From assembly GCA_963707975.1 (NCBI GenBank), contig OY970177.1:1240001-1304000 (forward strand): DNA of 64,000 nt, written 5' to 3'. Of this stretch, positions 50,078 through 58,900 are shown piece after piece (positions within the stretch are counted from its first letter, which is position 1; each line of letters starts with the position of its first letter). Origin of the DNA: CAVVXX01 sp963707975. GTDB lineage: Bacteria > Pseudomonadota > Alphaproteobacteria > Micropepsales > Micropepsaceae. The notes beneath the pieces were generated by a model that did not search any database, was not told the origin of the DNA, and worked only from the letters and a program-made list of their open reading frames with translations. The translations under genes and the position numbers were made by a program.

Positions 50078-51475
50078 TCAATAACGGTACGTGTCGGGCT
50101 TAAACGGCCCCTGCTGCGGCACGCCGAGATAGGTCGATTGCTGGGGCGTCAGCTTGGTCAGATGCACGCCGATCTTGTCCAAGTGCAGCCGCGCGACTTT
50201 TTCGTCGAGGTGCTTGGGCAGCGTGTAGACCTTCTTCTGGTATTTGCCCTGATTGGTGAATAGCTCGATCTGGGCGATGGTCTGATTTGTAAATGAAGCG
50301 GACATGACGAAGCTCGGATGCCCCATGGCGTTGCCGAGGTTCACCAGGCGGCCTTCGGACAGCAGGATAATCCGCTTGCCGTCGGGGAATTCGATTTCGT
50401 CCACCTGCGGCTTCACATTGTGCCATTTATAGTTTTTCAACGCGGCGACCTGAATTTCCGAATCGAAATGGCCGATATTGGCCACGATGGCGCGGCGTTT
50501 CATTTTCCGCATGTGCTCGATGGTGATGACGTCGACATTGCCCGTGGCGGTGACGAAGATGTCGGCGCGGGGTGCTGCATCTTCCATCGTCACCACTTCA
50601 TAGCCTTCCATCGCCGCCTGCAGCGCGCAGATGGGATCGACTTCCGACACCATCACGCGGCAGCCGGCTTGGCGAAGCGAGGCGGCCGAGCCTTTGCCCA
50701 CGTCGCCGAAGCCCGCCACCATGGCGACCTTGCCCGCCATCATCACGTCGGTGCCACGGCGGATGCCGTCGACCAGTGACTCGCGGCAGCCGTATAAATT
50801 ATCGAATTTCGATTTGGTGACGGAATCGTTGACGTTGATCGCCGGGAAAAGAAGCTTGTCCTCTTTTTCCATCTGATACAGCCGGTGGACTCCGGTGGTG
50901 GTTTCCTCGGTGACGCCTTTGATGGATTTGGCGATCTGGCCGTACCAGCCGGGCTTGGATGCGAGCCGCTTCAGAATCGCGGCGAACAGCGCTTCTTCCT
51001 CTTCATTCGCCGGCTTGTCGAAGAAAGCCTTGTCACCCGTTTCCGCGCGCGCCCCCAGATGCACCAGAAGCGTCGCGTCGCCGCCATCGTCCAAAATCAT
51101 GTTGGGCACGCCGCCGTCCGCCCATTCGAAAATCCTGTGCGTGTAATCCCAATAATCGGTCAGGCTCTCGCCCTTGATCGCGAACACCGGCGTGCCGCCG
51201 GCGGCCACGGCGGCGGCCGCGTGGTCCTGCGTAGAATAGATATTGCACGAAGCCCAGCGCACATCGGCGCCCAATGCACGGAGGGTTTCGATCAGTACCG
51301 CGGTCTGGATGGTCATGTGCAGGGAGCCCGCCACGCGCGCGCCCTTCAAGGGCTGCGACTTGCCGAATTCGGCGCGCGTGGCCATCAGCCCCGGCATCTC
51401 CGTTTCGGCGATGGCGATTTCCTTGCGGCCCCAATCTGAGAGCCCAATGTCCTTGATGCGATAATCCTGCGTCAT
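50078..51475 (-). CDS. ahcY: S-adenosyl-L-homocysteine hydrolase
   Basis: NAD-dependent enzyme of 465 residues that splits S-adenosylhomocysteine into adenosine and homocysteine, keeping methylation reactions going. Motifs: TRAEFGKSQPLKGARVAGSLHMTIQTAVLIETL, SCNIYSTQDHAAAAVAAGGTPVFA, and the NAD loop MVAGFGDVGKGSAASLRQAGCRVMVSEVDPICALQAAMEGYEV, ending MSASFTNQTIAQIELF and HLTKLTPQQSTYLGV. Start at 51475 chosen because GGAG precedes it and it matches the family length. An upstream in-frame ATG reads MEPA. No SAH riboswitch is apparent in the short leader. Confidence 0.96.
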   Translation of the reverse strand: MTQDYRIKDIGLSDWGRKEIAIAETEMPGLMATRAEFGKSQPLKGARVAGSLHMTIQTAVLIETLRALGADVRWASCNIYSTQDHAAAAVAAGGTPVFAIKGESLTDYWDYTHRIFEWADGGVPNMILDDGGDATLLVHLGARAETGDKAFFDKPANEEEEALFAAILKRLASKPGWYGQIAKSIKGVTEETTTGVHRLYQMEKEDKLLFPAINVNDSVTKSKFDNLYGCRESLVDGIRRGTDVMMAGKVAMVAGFGDVGKGSAASLRQAGCRVMVSEVDPICALQAAMEGYEVVTMEDAAPRADIFVTATGNVDVITIEHMRKMKRRAIVANIGHFDSEIQVAALKNYKWHNVKPQVDEIEFPDGKRIILLSEGRLVNLGNAMGHPSFVMSASFTNQTIAQIELFTNQGKYQKKVYTLPKHLDEKVARLHLDKIGVHLTKLTPQQSTYLGVPQQGPFKPDTYRY

Positions 51476-51521
51476 GGCCGGCTCCATACAGAAGGCGGGT
51501 CGGATTCGCAAATACGCGGAT

Positions 51522-51701
51522 CTATATATGCGTTTTCGCCTTGGGCGGCGGGTTTTCGCGCGGTTCGCCCACGCGGCGCACGGGGGTCCAGCTGGGCGCG
51601 TCGCTGGCCGGGAAGCCATCCTCGGAAGCGATCTCGACTTCGTCGGGCGGCTCGCGCCGCTTTTCAGAGCAGACAGGAGAGCTTTGCCGTTCCTGCGTCA
51701 T
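51522..51701 (-). CDS. Short conserved protein with FPASD-PSWTP motif
   Basis: Protein of 59 residues: EVEIASEDGFPASDAPSWTPVRRVGEPRE. The EDxFPASDxPSWTPV segment recurs in short alphaproteobacterial hypothetical proteins, so the frame is likely real. Rest is polar and low complexity, no membrane segment. Function unknown. Start is the ATG at 51701; the frame is open up to 51767 but without support. It precedes ahcY in the same direction by 46 bases, so could be cotranscribed. Confidence 0.6.
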   Translation of the reverse strand: MTQERQSSPVCSEKRREPPDEVEIASEDGFPASDAPSWTPVRRVGEPRENPPPKAKTHI

Positions 51702-51785
51702 GGCACCATTATGCACCCAACGCCCAGTTGAGAAGAAGGGCCGCAGGACAAAGCCCGCGGCCCTCAACTTTCCCTTAGCGGCTTA

Positions 51786-52430
51786 TCAATGCTGCGGCGG
51801 GGTTTGCGGTTGCGCCGCCTGATTGTTGATTTTCGGCGTTGTCGCTGCGGGCTGTTCCGGCGCCTGGCCCGCGGGGGCCTGGTCGACGGATGGCGTGGCC
51901 GTTTCGTTGGACGGCATTTCCGAAGCCTTCTGCGCCACGCGTTTGTAATTGCGCTTCGACACGGCCTCGGCGCCCTTCATGTCGCCTTGCTGCGATTTGG
52001 CCATAGCCTGCACGTCCTGCAGCGAGGTCGTCTCGGCGGTCAGGTCACCCGAACCGTTGTCGGCGACGAGCATGGCGGCGAGGTCCACGTTGCCATAGCG
52101 CGTCTTGAGCGTGACCTTGTCGTTTTCCGCAGCCGTAACGGTGCCGAGCTTCTTGCCGCCCGATCCGGTCACCGTCTTGCCGGTCCAGCCGCTGGTCTCG
52201 ATGGCAGATGCGCTTGTGCCAGCGCTTTGTGTGTTTGTGCTGGCATTGGCATTGCTATTTGCGTTGCTGGTGTTGCCTGTCGAGGCGTTGTTGGCAGGTT
52301 GGGCCGTCGCGGCGGATTGCGACGCATTGGTCGAGCTTGCGGCATTGTTGTTGTCTTGTTGCGCCAGGGCGGCCGGAATAGAGAGCGCCGATGACAGCAA
52401 CAAGGAGATGGTGAGCATGCGCAATTTCAT
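51786..52430 (-). CDS. Secreted Asn/Ala/Ser-rich protein with short central domain
   Basis: Protein of 214 residues. Signal peptide MKLRMLTISLLLSSALSIPAALAQ; then an Asn/Ala/Ser/Thr-rich stretch (NASTGNTSNANSNANASTNTQ), a compact beta region SGWTGKTVTGSGGKKLGTVTAAENDKVTLKTRYGNVDLAAML (about 40 residues, resembling a small PRC-barrel or SH3-like piece), and a Gln/Pro/Ala tail (QAPAGQAPEQPAATTP). A structural envelope role is plausible but unproven. The ATG follows GGAGAAGAC; the frame is open far upstream (to 53603) but that part overlaps the SDR gene antisense. Confidence 0.7.
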   Translation of the reverse strand: MKLRMLTISLLLSSALSIPAALAQQDNNNAASSTNASQSAATAQPANNASTGNTSNANSNANASTNTQSAGTSASAIETSGWTGKTVTGSGGKKLGTVTAAENDKVTLKTRYGNVDLAAMLVADNGSGDLTAETTSLQDVQAMAKSQQGDMKGAEAVSKRNYKRVAQKASEMPSNETATPSVDQAPAGQAPEQPAATTPKINNQAAQPQTPPQH

Positions 52431-52586
52431 TGTCTTCTCCTTTTCATGTCCTGTGCCCCAGCCTTTCAGGCATCCCCAAGGGTGCATGGCCCGGTTCATA
52501 GCTGCCGGGCCAAGCTTCAAGAAAACGCATAACCGGCCAATCGGGTTGCGCCGAAACTTGCTATAGAAGGCGCCAGGGAGCGGGAC

Positions 52587-53423
52587 ATGCGCGGAAAAGT
52601 CTGTGTCATCACGGGGGCCACATCGGGCATCGGGCTTGAGGCGGCGAAAGAATTGGGCGCCATGGGCGCGCGCCTGGTGCTGGTGGCGCGCGATCGCACG
52701 CGAGGCGAATCCACGCAGCAAGATCTGGTGGCGAAAGGCGTGGCGACAAAAATCTATTACGCCGATCTTTCGCGGCTTTCCGAAATGAAACGCGTGGCAA
52801 GCGAGATCGCGGCGGCCGAGCCCAGGATCGACGTGCTGATCAACAATGCGGGCGCGCTGTTTAACCGGCGCGAGGAAACCGCCGATGGGATTGAGCTCAC
52901 GTTCGCGCTTAATCATCTGGGTTATTTCGTGCTGGCCAATCTGCTTAAAGAGCGCCTCGCCCAGGCTAGGCCCGCGCGCATCGTCAATGTGGCGTCGGAA
53001 GCGCACCGCGGCGAGAAGCTTGATTTTTCCGATCTGCAATTCCGCAACAATTATCGCGGGTTGAAAGCGTACGGTTGCTCTAAGCTCTGCAATATTCTGT
53101 TCACACGCGAGCTGGCGCGGAAACTTGCAGGCTCTGGAGTCACGGCTAATTGCCTGCACCCGGGGTTCGTCGCCACTCGCTTTGGCGACAACAATGCGGG
53201 CGTGTTCCGCTTCGGCATCGGCATCGCCAAGCGCATTGCTGGGCGCAAAGTCGAGAAGGGCGCCGAGACGGTGGTCTATCTCGCTTCGTCGCCGGATGTA
53301 GAACGTGTGAGCGGCGAGTATTATTTCGATTGCTGGCCTAAACGGCCAAGCGCCGCCGCCAGCAATGATGATGACGCGCGCCGACTGTGGGCCGAAAGCG
53401 CGCGGCTCGCCCAAGCCGGATGA
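52587..53423 (+). CDS. Short-chain dehydrogenase/reductase (SDR), retinol-dehydrogenase-like
   Basis: NAD(P)-dependent oxidoreductase of 278 residues. Glycine-rich loop VCVITGATSGIGLEAAKEL at the N-terminus, DLSRLSEMK, LINNAGALFN, NHLGYFVLANLL, RIVNVASEAHRG and the catalytic YGCSK (Tyr and Lys of YxxxK) are all present, matching the classical/extended-classical SDR group related to retinol dehydrogenases and WW-domain oxidoreductases. Substrate unknown. Its stop overlaps the rlmJ start by 4 bases, suggesting coexpression. Confidence 0.93.
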   Translation: MRGKVCVITGATSGIGLEAAKELGAMGARLVLVARDRTRGESTQQDLVAKGVATKIYYADLSRLSEMKRVASEIAAAEPRIDVLINNAGALFNRREETADGIELTFALNHLGYFVLANLLKERLAQARPARIVNVASEAHRGEKLDFSDLQFRNNYRGLKAYGCSKLCNILFTRELARKLAGSGVTANCLHPGFVATRFGDNNAGVFRFGIGIAKRIAGRKVEKGAETVVYLASSPDVERVSGEYYFDCWPKRPSAAASNDDDARRLWAESARLAQAG

Positions 53424-54274
53424 ATTACCGACACCTCTATCACGCGGGCACTTTCGCCGACGTGCTGAAACATGCGGCGCTGGTTTCGATCCTGCTGCAT
53501 CTGCGCAAGAAGGAAAAACCTTTCGTGGTGATCGACAGCCACGCTGGGCGCGGGCTCTACGACATTGCTGGCGCGGAAGCAGCAAAAACGGGCGAGGCCG
53601 CAAACGGAATTATGCGCCTGCTCAAGGCCGGCGATTTACCGGGCGCGCTTTCCCAATATTGCGACATCGTGCGCGAATTTGGCGAAGGAAAATATCCGGG
53701 TTCGCCGCTGATTGCCGCCAAGCTATTACGCCCGCAGGATCGCCTAGCCGCCATCGAAATGCACAAGGAAGAATATGCGGCGCTCGCCGCCGCACTGGCC
53801 GGGTTCCCGCGCGCGCGCGCGGTTCATGGCAACGGTTATAAGGAATTGCAAAGCCTGCTGCCGCCGCCCGAACGGCGCGGGTTCCTGCTGATCGATCCGC
53901 CTTATGAATCCGGCGACGAATTCGTGGCCGCGGCGCGCGCGCTCGTGGATGCGCACAAGCGCTTCGCCACCGGCATTTATCTCTTGTGGTATCCCCTGAA
54001 GGCGCGCGGGGACGCCGATGCCGCCACGGGCGAAGTGCTGAACGCCGGCATCGACGACATGCTGCGCCTGGAGCTGGATGTTGACATTCCGCCGTCCCCG
54101 GCCAAGCGCACCGACGGGGGTGAGCCACTTTCGGCCACCGGGCTCATCGTCATCAATCCGCCTTATGGGTTCGAAGCGGATATGGGCGCGATCATGCCTT
54201 TCTTGGCGGCAAAGCTCGCACGCGGACCGCACGCCGAGTTCCGCCTAGAACGCCTAACAGGCGAGAACGCCTGA
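53420..54274 (+). CDS. rlmJ: 23S rRNA adenine-2030 N6-methyltransferase (RlmJ)
   Basis: Enzyme of 284 residues methylating A2030 of 23S rRNA with SAM. MNYRHLYHAGTFADVLKHAALVSILLHLRKKEKPFVVIDSHAGRGLYDI is the family N-terminus; FLLIDPPYESGDEFVAAARAL has the DPPY catalytic motif, and LIVINPPYGFEADMGAIMPFLAAKL the family C-terminal part. Length is as usual. The start at 53420 forms an ATGA overlap with the SDR stop. The last intact core gene before the tRNA-Ser. Confidence 0.95.
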   Translation: MNYRHLYHAGTFADVLKHAALVSILLHLRKKEKPFVVIDSHAGRGLYDIAGAEAAKTGEAANGIMRLLKAGDLPGALSQYCDIVREFGEGKYPGSPLIAAKLLRPQDRLAAIEMHKEEYAALAAALAGFPRARAVHGNGYKELQSLLPPPERRGFLLIDPPYESGDEFVAAARALVDAHKRFATGIYLLWYPLKARGDADAATGEVLNAGIDDMLRLELDVDIPPSPAKRTDGGEPLSATGLIVINPPYGFEADMGAIMPFLAAKLARGPHAEFRLERLTGENA

Positions 54275-54384
54275 ACTTGCTGGCGGCGGGCGGCGGCGGA
54301 TATATGGTCCGCCGCCTTTCCGGACAGGTGGCTCGGCGCCCGGCTTGCTTTGCAAGCCAAAACAAATATTCCTGTACGCAGGCA

Positions 54385-54474
54385 GGACAGGTGGCTGAGC
54401 GGTTGAAAGCACCGCACTCGAAATGCGGCGTACGGGTAACCGTACCGGGGGTTCGAATCCCTCCCTGTCCGCCA
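54385..54474 (+). tRNA. tRNA-Ser, anticodon CGA (island integration site)
   Basis: Class II tRNA: acceptor stem GGACAGG with CCTGTCC, D arm TGGCTGAGCGGTTGAAAGC, anticodon stem around CTCGAAA giving CGA (reads UCG), long variable arm (GTACGGGTAACCGTAC), and T-arm GGGGGTTCGAATCCC, with G discriminator and encoded CCA. The 3' half is the usual attB of P4-type integrases, and such an integrase begins 150 bases downstream in the same direction. Confidence 0.94.
54449..54474 (+). other. Candidate attachment site attL (3' end of tRNA-Ser)
   Basis: The T-arm and acceptor 3' end of the tRNA-Ser is the usual core for phage/P4-type integrases, and an integrase gene follows. The matching attR would be a copy of this sequence at the island's far end, outside the window; no copy is seen within it. 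Confidence 0.45.
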
Positions 54475-54627
54475 CCCCTCCATTCGTACACGTGTGCCAC
54501 CGTTCGGGGACGTGTAGTAAGGCGCTGTAAATGCAAAGAATCTCCCCAAATACTGTTTGGCCACGTGTGTTGACGTTCTTCCCAATCCGACCCACATTTG
54601 TGGGAGGATTTGTGGGAAGGAACAGTG

Positions 54628-55869
54628 GTGGGTCGTTCAGTCGAGAAACTTAAAGCGCTGATTTTGCAGCGCCTTTCAAAGCAGCCAGGGCTGCACGGCG
54701 ACGGTGGCGGGCTCAGTCTCCGGGTCTCATCGCCAACAGTGCGCTCGTGGGTGTTTCGCTACATGCTGGCCGGAAAGGCCCACGAGATGGGTCTGGGCTC
54801 TTACCCCGATATTTCACTCGCTGAAGCCCGAGTGATGGCCGCAGAGGCTCGCAATCTCAAGGCACAGGGTAAGGACCCCATCGCAGAACGCGAGTCTGTG
54901 CGTGCGGCAAAACGAATCGAGGAGGCACGTTCGGTCACATTCCGCCAGTGTGCGGCAGCCTACATCTCAGCGAAAAAGGATGGGTGGAAAAACAAGAAGC
55001 ACGGCTCCCAGTGGCATGCCACGCTTGATACTTACGCCATGCCATTAATCGGAGACCTACCCGTGCAGTCGGTAGATGTGGCTATGGTACATAAAGTACT
55101 TGAGCCGATCTGGTCAGAGAAACGAGAGACTGCGAGCCGTCTTAGAGGCAGGATCGAAGCGATATTGGATTGGGCCAAGACTCGCGGCTATCGCGAGGGC
55201 GAGAACCCTGCACGGTGGAAAGGGCATCTGGAAATCCTCTTTCCAAGTCGATCCAATGCTCAACGGGTAAGACACCACGCGGCTCTACCCTACACCGAGA
55301 TTAGCTCATTTATGGCTCGTCTAGAGGCTGAGAAGGGGACTAGTCCGTTAGCCCTGCGGTTCGCGATTCTGACAGCCGCTCGTACCAGTGAGGTTATCGG
55401 GGTCTGTTGGAGTGAAATGGATTTAGCTAATGCCGTTTGGACTGTTCCTGCCGACCGGATGAAATCAGGCCGGAACCACAGAGTGCCTCTCGCGAAAGAA
55501 TGCTTAGAAATTCTCCGCAAGCGTCACCAGGAAACAAATGGGAAAGGCTTCGTCTTTGAAAACCCTGCAAGCAAAAAGCCTATCTCCAATATGGCCATAC
55601 TCAAGACGCTGCACCGGATGGGCCGTACTGATCTTACTGTTCACGGTTTCCGCTCGACTTTCCGCGATTGGGCGGCTGAGTGCACTGGCTACCCAAGCGA
55701 GGTGGCTGAGGCCGCCTTGGCTCACGTAGTCGGCGATCAGGTCGAAGCCGCGTATAGGCGGGGTGATCTGTTCGACAAACGCCGTAAGCTAATGAATGCC
55801 TGGGCCGGTTTCTGTGCCTCTTCGGCGAACGAGACCAAGATTGTTCCAATGAGAAAGGCGGCAAGTTAG
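54628..55869 (+). CDS. P4-type tyrosine recombinase/integrase
   Basis: Integrase of about 413 residues. The N-terminal arm-binding (DUF4102) domain is PGLHGDGGGLSLRVSSPTVRSWVFRYMLAGKAHEMGLGSYPDISLAEARVMAAEARNL; the core-binding domain VTFRQCAAAYISAKKDGWKNKKHGSQW follows; the catalytic domain contains the Arg in LTAARTSEVIGVCW, the HxxR box HGFRSTFRDWAAE, and the active tyrosine in AYRRGDLFDKRRKLMNAW. Start GTG at 54628 is preceded by AAGG 7 bases upstream; the frame is open to a TTG at 54598. It integrates and excises the island at tRNA-Ser. Confidence 0.92.
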   Translation: MGRSVEKLKALILQRLSKQPGLHGDGGGLSLRVSSPTVRSWVFRYMLAGKAHEMGLGSYPDISLAEARVMAAEARNLKAQGKDPIAERESVRAAKRIEEARSVTFRQCAAAYISAKKDGWKNKKHGSQWHATLDTYAMPLIGDLPVQSVDVAMVHKVLEPIWSEKRETASRLRGRIEAILDWAKTRGYREGENPARWKGHLEILFPSRSNAQRVRHHAALPYTEISSFMARLEAEKGTSPLALRFAILTAARTSEVIGVCWSEMDLANAVWTVPADRMKSGRNHRVPLAKECLEILRKRHQETNGKGFVFENPASKKPISNMAILKTLHRMGRTDLTVHGFRSTFRDWAAECTGYPSEVAEAALAHVVGDQVEAAYRRGDLFDKRRKLMNAWAGFCASSANETKIVPMRKAAS

Positions 55870-56120
55870 CGAGCAATAGCCGAACGCGCTGGGCTACGCC
55901 GACAGGCTGAAAGTCGCAAGCGCCGCCGCCCCAACTTCCTCGCCAGGCGCCACTGTAACCGGGCTATAACTATGGTCGCGGACGCCTTGTCCAATTCACC
56001 TAAGCTAGATCCCATCTCGTCCTCGCATTACTCTTTCAATAGCAGTGGGTTGCCTACCCTTGATGCCCCGGTTTCGAACTTATCCGCGTCTCAAAATCTT
56101 ACTTCGCAATGAGGAATGCC

Positions 56121-56420
56121 ATGGAAGACAAGGTGGCAGTGCGTAGGCAGTGGAATGATTGGCAGACGGGAATCGTTCGGATTAGCGATCTAGAGGGCGT
56201 CCATTGGTCCCGCATCAGCGGTGGTGTTCGAGCACCGGCTCCTCGTCCCTTTCTATCTGGCTATGTTAAGTGCGATCAGGTGCTGGAGGGTGGGCTTTCT
56301 CACTCGTGCATGCATGGCGAAGGACCGCACCGAATTAAAGTGTGCGTTGTCAAGAAGGACAACACCAAAGAAGTATACGCAAAGGTATTGGCATTGGCGA
56401 CGTCGCCGAAACCGCCCTAG
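56121..56420 (+). CDS. Doubtful short open frame on the island
   Basis: A possible protein of 99 residues, MEDKVAVRRQWNDWQTGIVRISDLEGVHWS, with a central FLSGYVKCDQVLEGGLSHSCMHG. An AGGA ribosome binding site lies 5 bases before the ATG at 56121, but the end of the frame overlaps a piece of integrase coding sequence in another frame, so the last 25 codons are not independent coding sequence. Nothing recognised. It may be a decayed gene. The 250 bases before it, after the integrase stop, show nothing. Confidence 0.3.
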   Translation: MEDKVAVRRQWNDWQTGIVRISDLEGVHWSRISGGVRAPAPRPFLSGYVKCDQVLEGGLSHSCMHGEGPHRIKVCVVKKDNTKEVYAKVLALATSPKPP

Positions 56421-56560
56421 CCCACGCAATCAGTAACAAGGTGGAAGCGGCTTGTCGGTGTGGCGGCTTGTTCGAAAAGCGTCGTCGGTTTATGCGCGAG
56501 TGGGCACGATATTGTGAAAGTGCTAGCTCAACGGCGACGCAGGGACGCAAGGCAGCTTAG
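56396..56560 (+). pseudogene. C-terminal remnant of a second P4-type integrase
   Basis: In a frame different from the preceding short open frame, the protein segment GDVAETALAHAISNKVEAACRCGGLFEKRRRFMREWARYCES aligns by eye with the C-terminus of the integrase at 54628 (SEVAEAALAHVVGDQVEAAYRRGDLFDKRRKLMNAWAGFCAS). The catalytic tyrosine has been replaced by cysteine (ACRCGG instead of AYRRGD). It has no start and no N-terminal parts. It shows that a second integrase once lay here. Confidence 0.75.
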
Positions 56561-56569
56561 GAGTTCACA

Positions 56570-56764
56570 ATGACAAAGCTGATCGCGACAGAACTGACTG
56601 CAATAATGCCAAAGCTCACGACGGAACAAAGAGAGTGGGTAATGGATTTGTCATCGGAAGAGCAGAAATGGACCATCGAATTGATCATCAGTCGCAGGGA
56701 GGCGTATTTCTTTGAAAACTTTGCGAGACTCCGAGATCAACTTGAGTACATCCGCACACTTTGA
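56570..56764 (+). CDS. Small hypothetical protein (64 residues)
   Basis: Protein MTKLIATELTAIMPKLTTEQREWVMDLSSEEQKWTIELIISRREAYFFENFARLRDQLEYIRTL, mostly helical and acidic/aromatic, no known domain. The ATG is preceded by an AGGAG at 7-base spacing and lies 9 bases behind the integrase remnant. Function unknown; a plausible real but minor cargo gene. Confidence 0.5.
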   Translation: MTKLIATELTAIMPKLTTEQREWVMDLSSEEQKWTIELIISRREAYFFENFARLRDQLEYIRTL

Positions 56765-56872
56765 CGAAGCGCTGAATATTGGCCTTTGGTGATAAGCAGA
56801 CAGTCGCCGCATGTCTGCTTCTTACTTAAAGCGGGCATTGGCTGAGTCAGGCATCTAGGCTATTTTTCGCCT

Positions 56873-57880
56873 ATGCAACGATTGATCCGCACTCTCGCTA
56901 GATGCCTTGCGGCTGCATTCGCAATCTTGAACCTACTCTCGATACCAAATCCTGCGCTTTCCGCTGAAACTGTTCCCGCATCTGTGGGCGCTCCCAGGAT
57001 GGTCAACGTAACCTCAGACTCAATGCCAGGTTGGCTTCCTTCAGTAGACCTCGAGGCTCAGGCTCGGAAGACGGCCATCGATTATATGGCCAACATGGAT
57101 AGCGGAAAGTACGCTGAGGCATATGCTTTCCTAGCTGACGTTAACCGGAAGGACCAACCGTTCCCGGCTTTCGCTGACCGCCTTCGCCAGTTCAATGCAC
57201 AGGCGGGAGTAGTATTAGATCGGCACATCGTCACTGTAACCTGGACGAATAATCCTGCAAAAGCGCCACTGCCAGGCGTCTACGTCGCGTTAGATTTGGT
57301 CAGTCGTTTCGCCAACATCGACCGCCATTGCGGCTATCTGGTGCTGTACCAGGCGCCATCGGGAGGACCTTTCCAGGTCATGCGCGAGGAGGACAATTTC
57401 CTCGACAATGCTATGGCCGCAAGTATCGCCCAGAAATCTTCCCCCGCGGAGGTCGACGCAACCTGGGCAACACTCTCTAGCCACTGTCCCAACTACCGGC
57501 CGGTGGAGAATCTAGCGGCGCAACCCACACCGGTTGCCCCATCCGCGCCCCTTCCCGAAGCGCAGTCCTCAACTATTGGCTACCCGACCGTGGACGCCGC
57601 GTTAGAGGCCCTGCATGCCAAAGCTGGCGTCGTGTTCACGACTCGGGACGGATGGACGATCGCTAACGACGCTGCAGCTGACACCTTGTGGTCGTTTCCT
57701 CCGCCTGGCAATCCGGCTTATCCCGCGGCGGTTAAACGGCAGGTCGTCGAGCAGAACGGTACTGTCAGCATGAAAATGGAGGTCCTCTGTGGCGCTACTA
57801 AACAAGCTTGTGACGACCTAGTCAGGTCATTTGTACAACTGAATGACCGTTTATCCGCTAGCATGCGCAGTGGTCACTAG
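56873..57880 (+). CDS. Secreted DUF4019-like protein
   Basis: Exported protein of 335 residues: signal peptide MQRLIRTLARCLAAAFAILNLLSIPNPALSA, then a domain AIDYMANMDSGKYAEAYAFLADVNRKDQPFPAFADRLRQFNAQAGVVLDRHIVTVTWTNNPAKAPLPGVYVALDLVSRFANIDRHCGYLVLYQ, reminiscent of DUF4019, repeated-like features absent. A Pro/Ala linker follows, and then a second region beginning TIGYPTVDAALEALHAKAGVVFTTRDGWTIANDAAADTLWSF, with CGATKQACDDLV containing a cysteine pair. Function unknown. Codon use is less GC-skewed than in core genes. The ATG at 56873 has no strong ribosome binding site. Confidence 0.7.
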   Translation: MQRLIRTLARCLAAAFAILNLLSIPNPALSAETVPASVGAPRMVNVTSDSMPGWLPSVDLEAQARKTAIDYMANMDSGKYAEAYAFLADVNRKDQPFPAFADRLRQFNAQAGVVLDRHIVTVTWTNNPAKAPLPGVYVALDLVSRFANIDRHCGYLVLYQAPSGGPFQVMREEDNFLDNAMAASIAQKSSPAEVDATWATLSSHCPNYRPVENLAAQPTPVAPSAPLPEAQSSTIGYPTVDAALEALHAKAGVVFTTRDGWTIANDAAADTLWSFPPPGNPAYPAAVKRQVVEQNGTVSMKMEVLCGATKQACDDLVRSFVQLNDRLSASMRSGH

Positions 57881-57935
57881 TTCTCTTGTTCGGCAATTTC
57901 CACTTACGGCGATAAACAGACAATCCCTTCAACCC

Positions 57936-58106
57936 TTATTTCTGCCGCGGTGGCTGCCCACCGATCACGCAGCCCCCGCCATATTCCTCCAATGGCGCTG
58001 GACGAAACGCCGGGTACTTGCGCAGATTTGATGTAAGCATCATAGACTCTTCGGGCGTCCGCTCTTTGCTCGCTGTCGGTTCCGGTTCCTTTTTCTTCTT
58101 CTCCAT
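57936..58106 (-). CDS. Small basic/acidic hypothetical protein (56 residues)
   Basis: Possible protein MEKKKKEPEPTASKERTPEESMMLTSNLRKYPAFRPAPLEEYGGGC, charged and proline-rich, no recognised domain. The ATG at 58106 is preceded by a GGAG ribosome binding site at 6-base spacing. Its short length and low complexity make the call uncertain; it might be an island fragment. Confidence 0.35.
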   Translation of the reverse strand: MEKKKKEPEPTASKERTPEESMMLTSNLRKYPAFRPAPLEEYGGGCVIGGQPPRQK

Positions 58107-58500
58107 TGCAGGCTCCATTACTTGAGAGTTAAGGGACCGGCGCGTTAGCCCACGCACGATTGGAATGCATTAAAATTATCAGCTCGGCACCCATACATCG
58201 GCGAACATCCGCGGACGGTCACCCCTATGAGCCACAAGAATAGCCCCATCTATCTCAAGAAAACCCGCTACCAAGGCCACCCGGTGGCCCTGGGTGGGCG
58301 TTGCGCCCTAGGGCAGGAGTCAGGCCAACGGGATTAAGGGATCGCCACCGGTGGCGAGCTAATTGGCGGCGATGGGTGGGCATATCCAGGCACCACAGGA
58401 TGCGTGTAAATCGCCATCAAAGATACCAAAAATGGCGAAATATACAATTATATCAATGTGTTTGTATGAGATGGAAACTAATTAGCTATTAGTTATTCGC
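58107..58500. other. Non-coding stretch of the island
   Basis: No convincing gene. A 36-codon open frame at 58227 to 58337 (MSHKNSPIYLKK...) has no ribosome binding site. The last 80 bases are markedly AT-rich and lie next to the IS3 remnant. Confidence 0.4.
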
Positions 58501-58843
58501 CTAATGTGATGCCTTGCGCTGGACTGGCTGCGCAGATCGGCCGCACGAAGTCGGCGCCACGAAAAGTGCTCGCGACAACGCGAAGGCGTGGGGGGCAGCT
58601 GGCCGATTACCGAGCGCCGAATGAGAGCGGATTGTGTTACAGTGGTTGCGCCATTGCTCGATCATGATCTGTGCTTCTTTCAGCTGTAGAAGATTTCACC
58701 GTTCAGCAGCTCGTCACGTAGTTTGTTGCGATATCCCCGCTTCCCGGCACACAACCGGTGTCGCCTTTCCCTTGTGCCATCCCCACTTCAATCTGGCGAA
58801 GCAGCGTCACAATCTGCTCAGCGCTGAACCTCTTCTTCGGCAT
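58501..58843 (-). mobile_element. Fused, decayed IS3-family transposase remnant (OrfA start joined to OrfB end)
   Basis: On the minus strand, an OrfA N-terminus (MPKKRFSAEQIVTLLRQIEVGMAQGK) is joined in another frame to the C-terminal part of an OrfB transposase (NKLRDELLNGEIFYS, and then after a one-base loss KEAQIMIEQWRNHCNTIRSHSALGNRPAAPHAF). The middle of the element is deleted. The element is therefore a dead IS3-type insertion. A truncated integrase N-terminus lies immediately upstream on the same strand. Confidence 0.75.
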
Positions 58844-58900
58844 GACCTGGTTCCTTTCCAAGACAGTTTCTATCAAACCGCCTGGTACAAAAAGACCCAG

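Noticed and set aside
51476..51521. SAH riboswitch before ahcY
   Set aside because: Only about 46 bases separate the genes, and no conserved SAH aptamer core was recognised.
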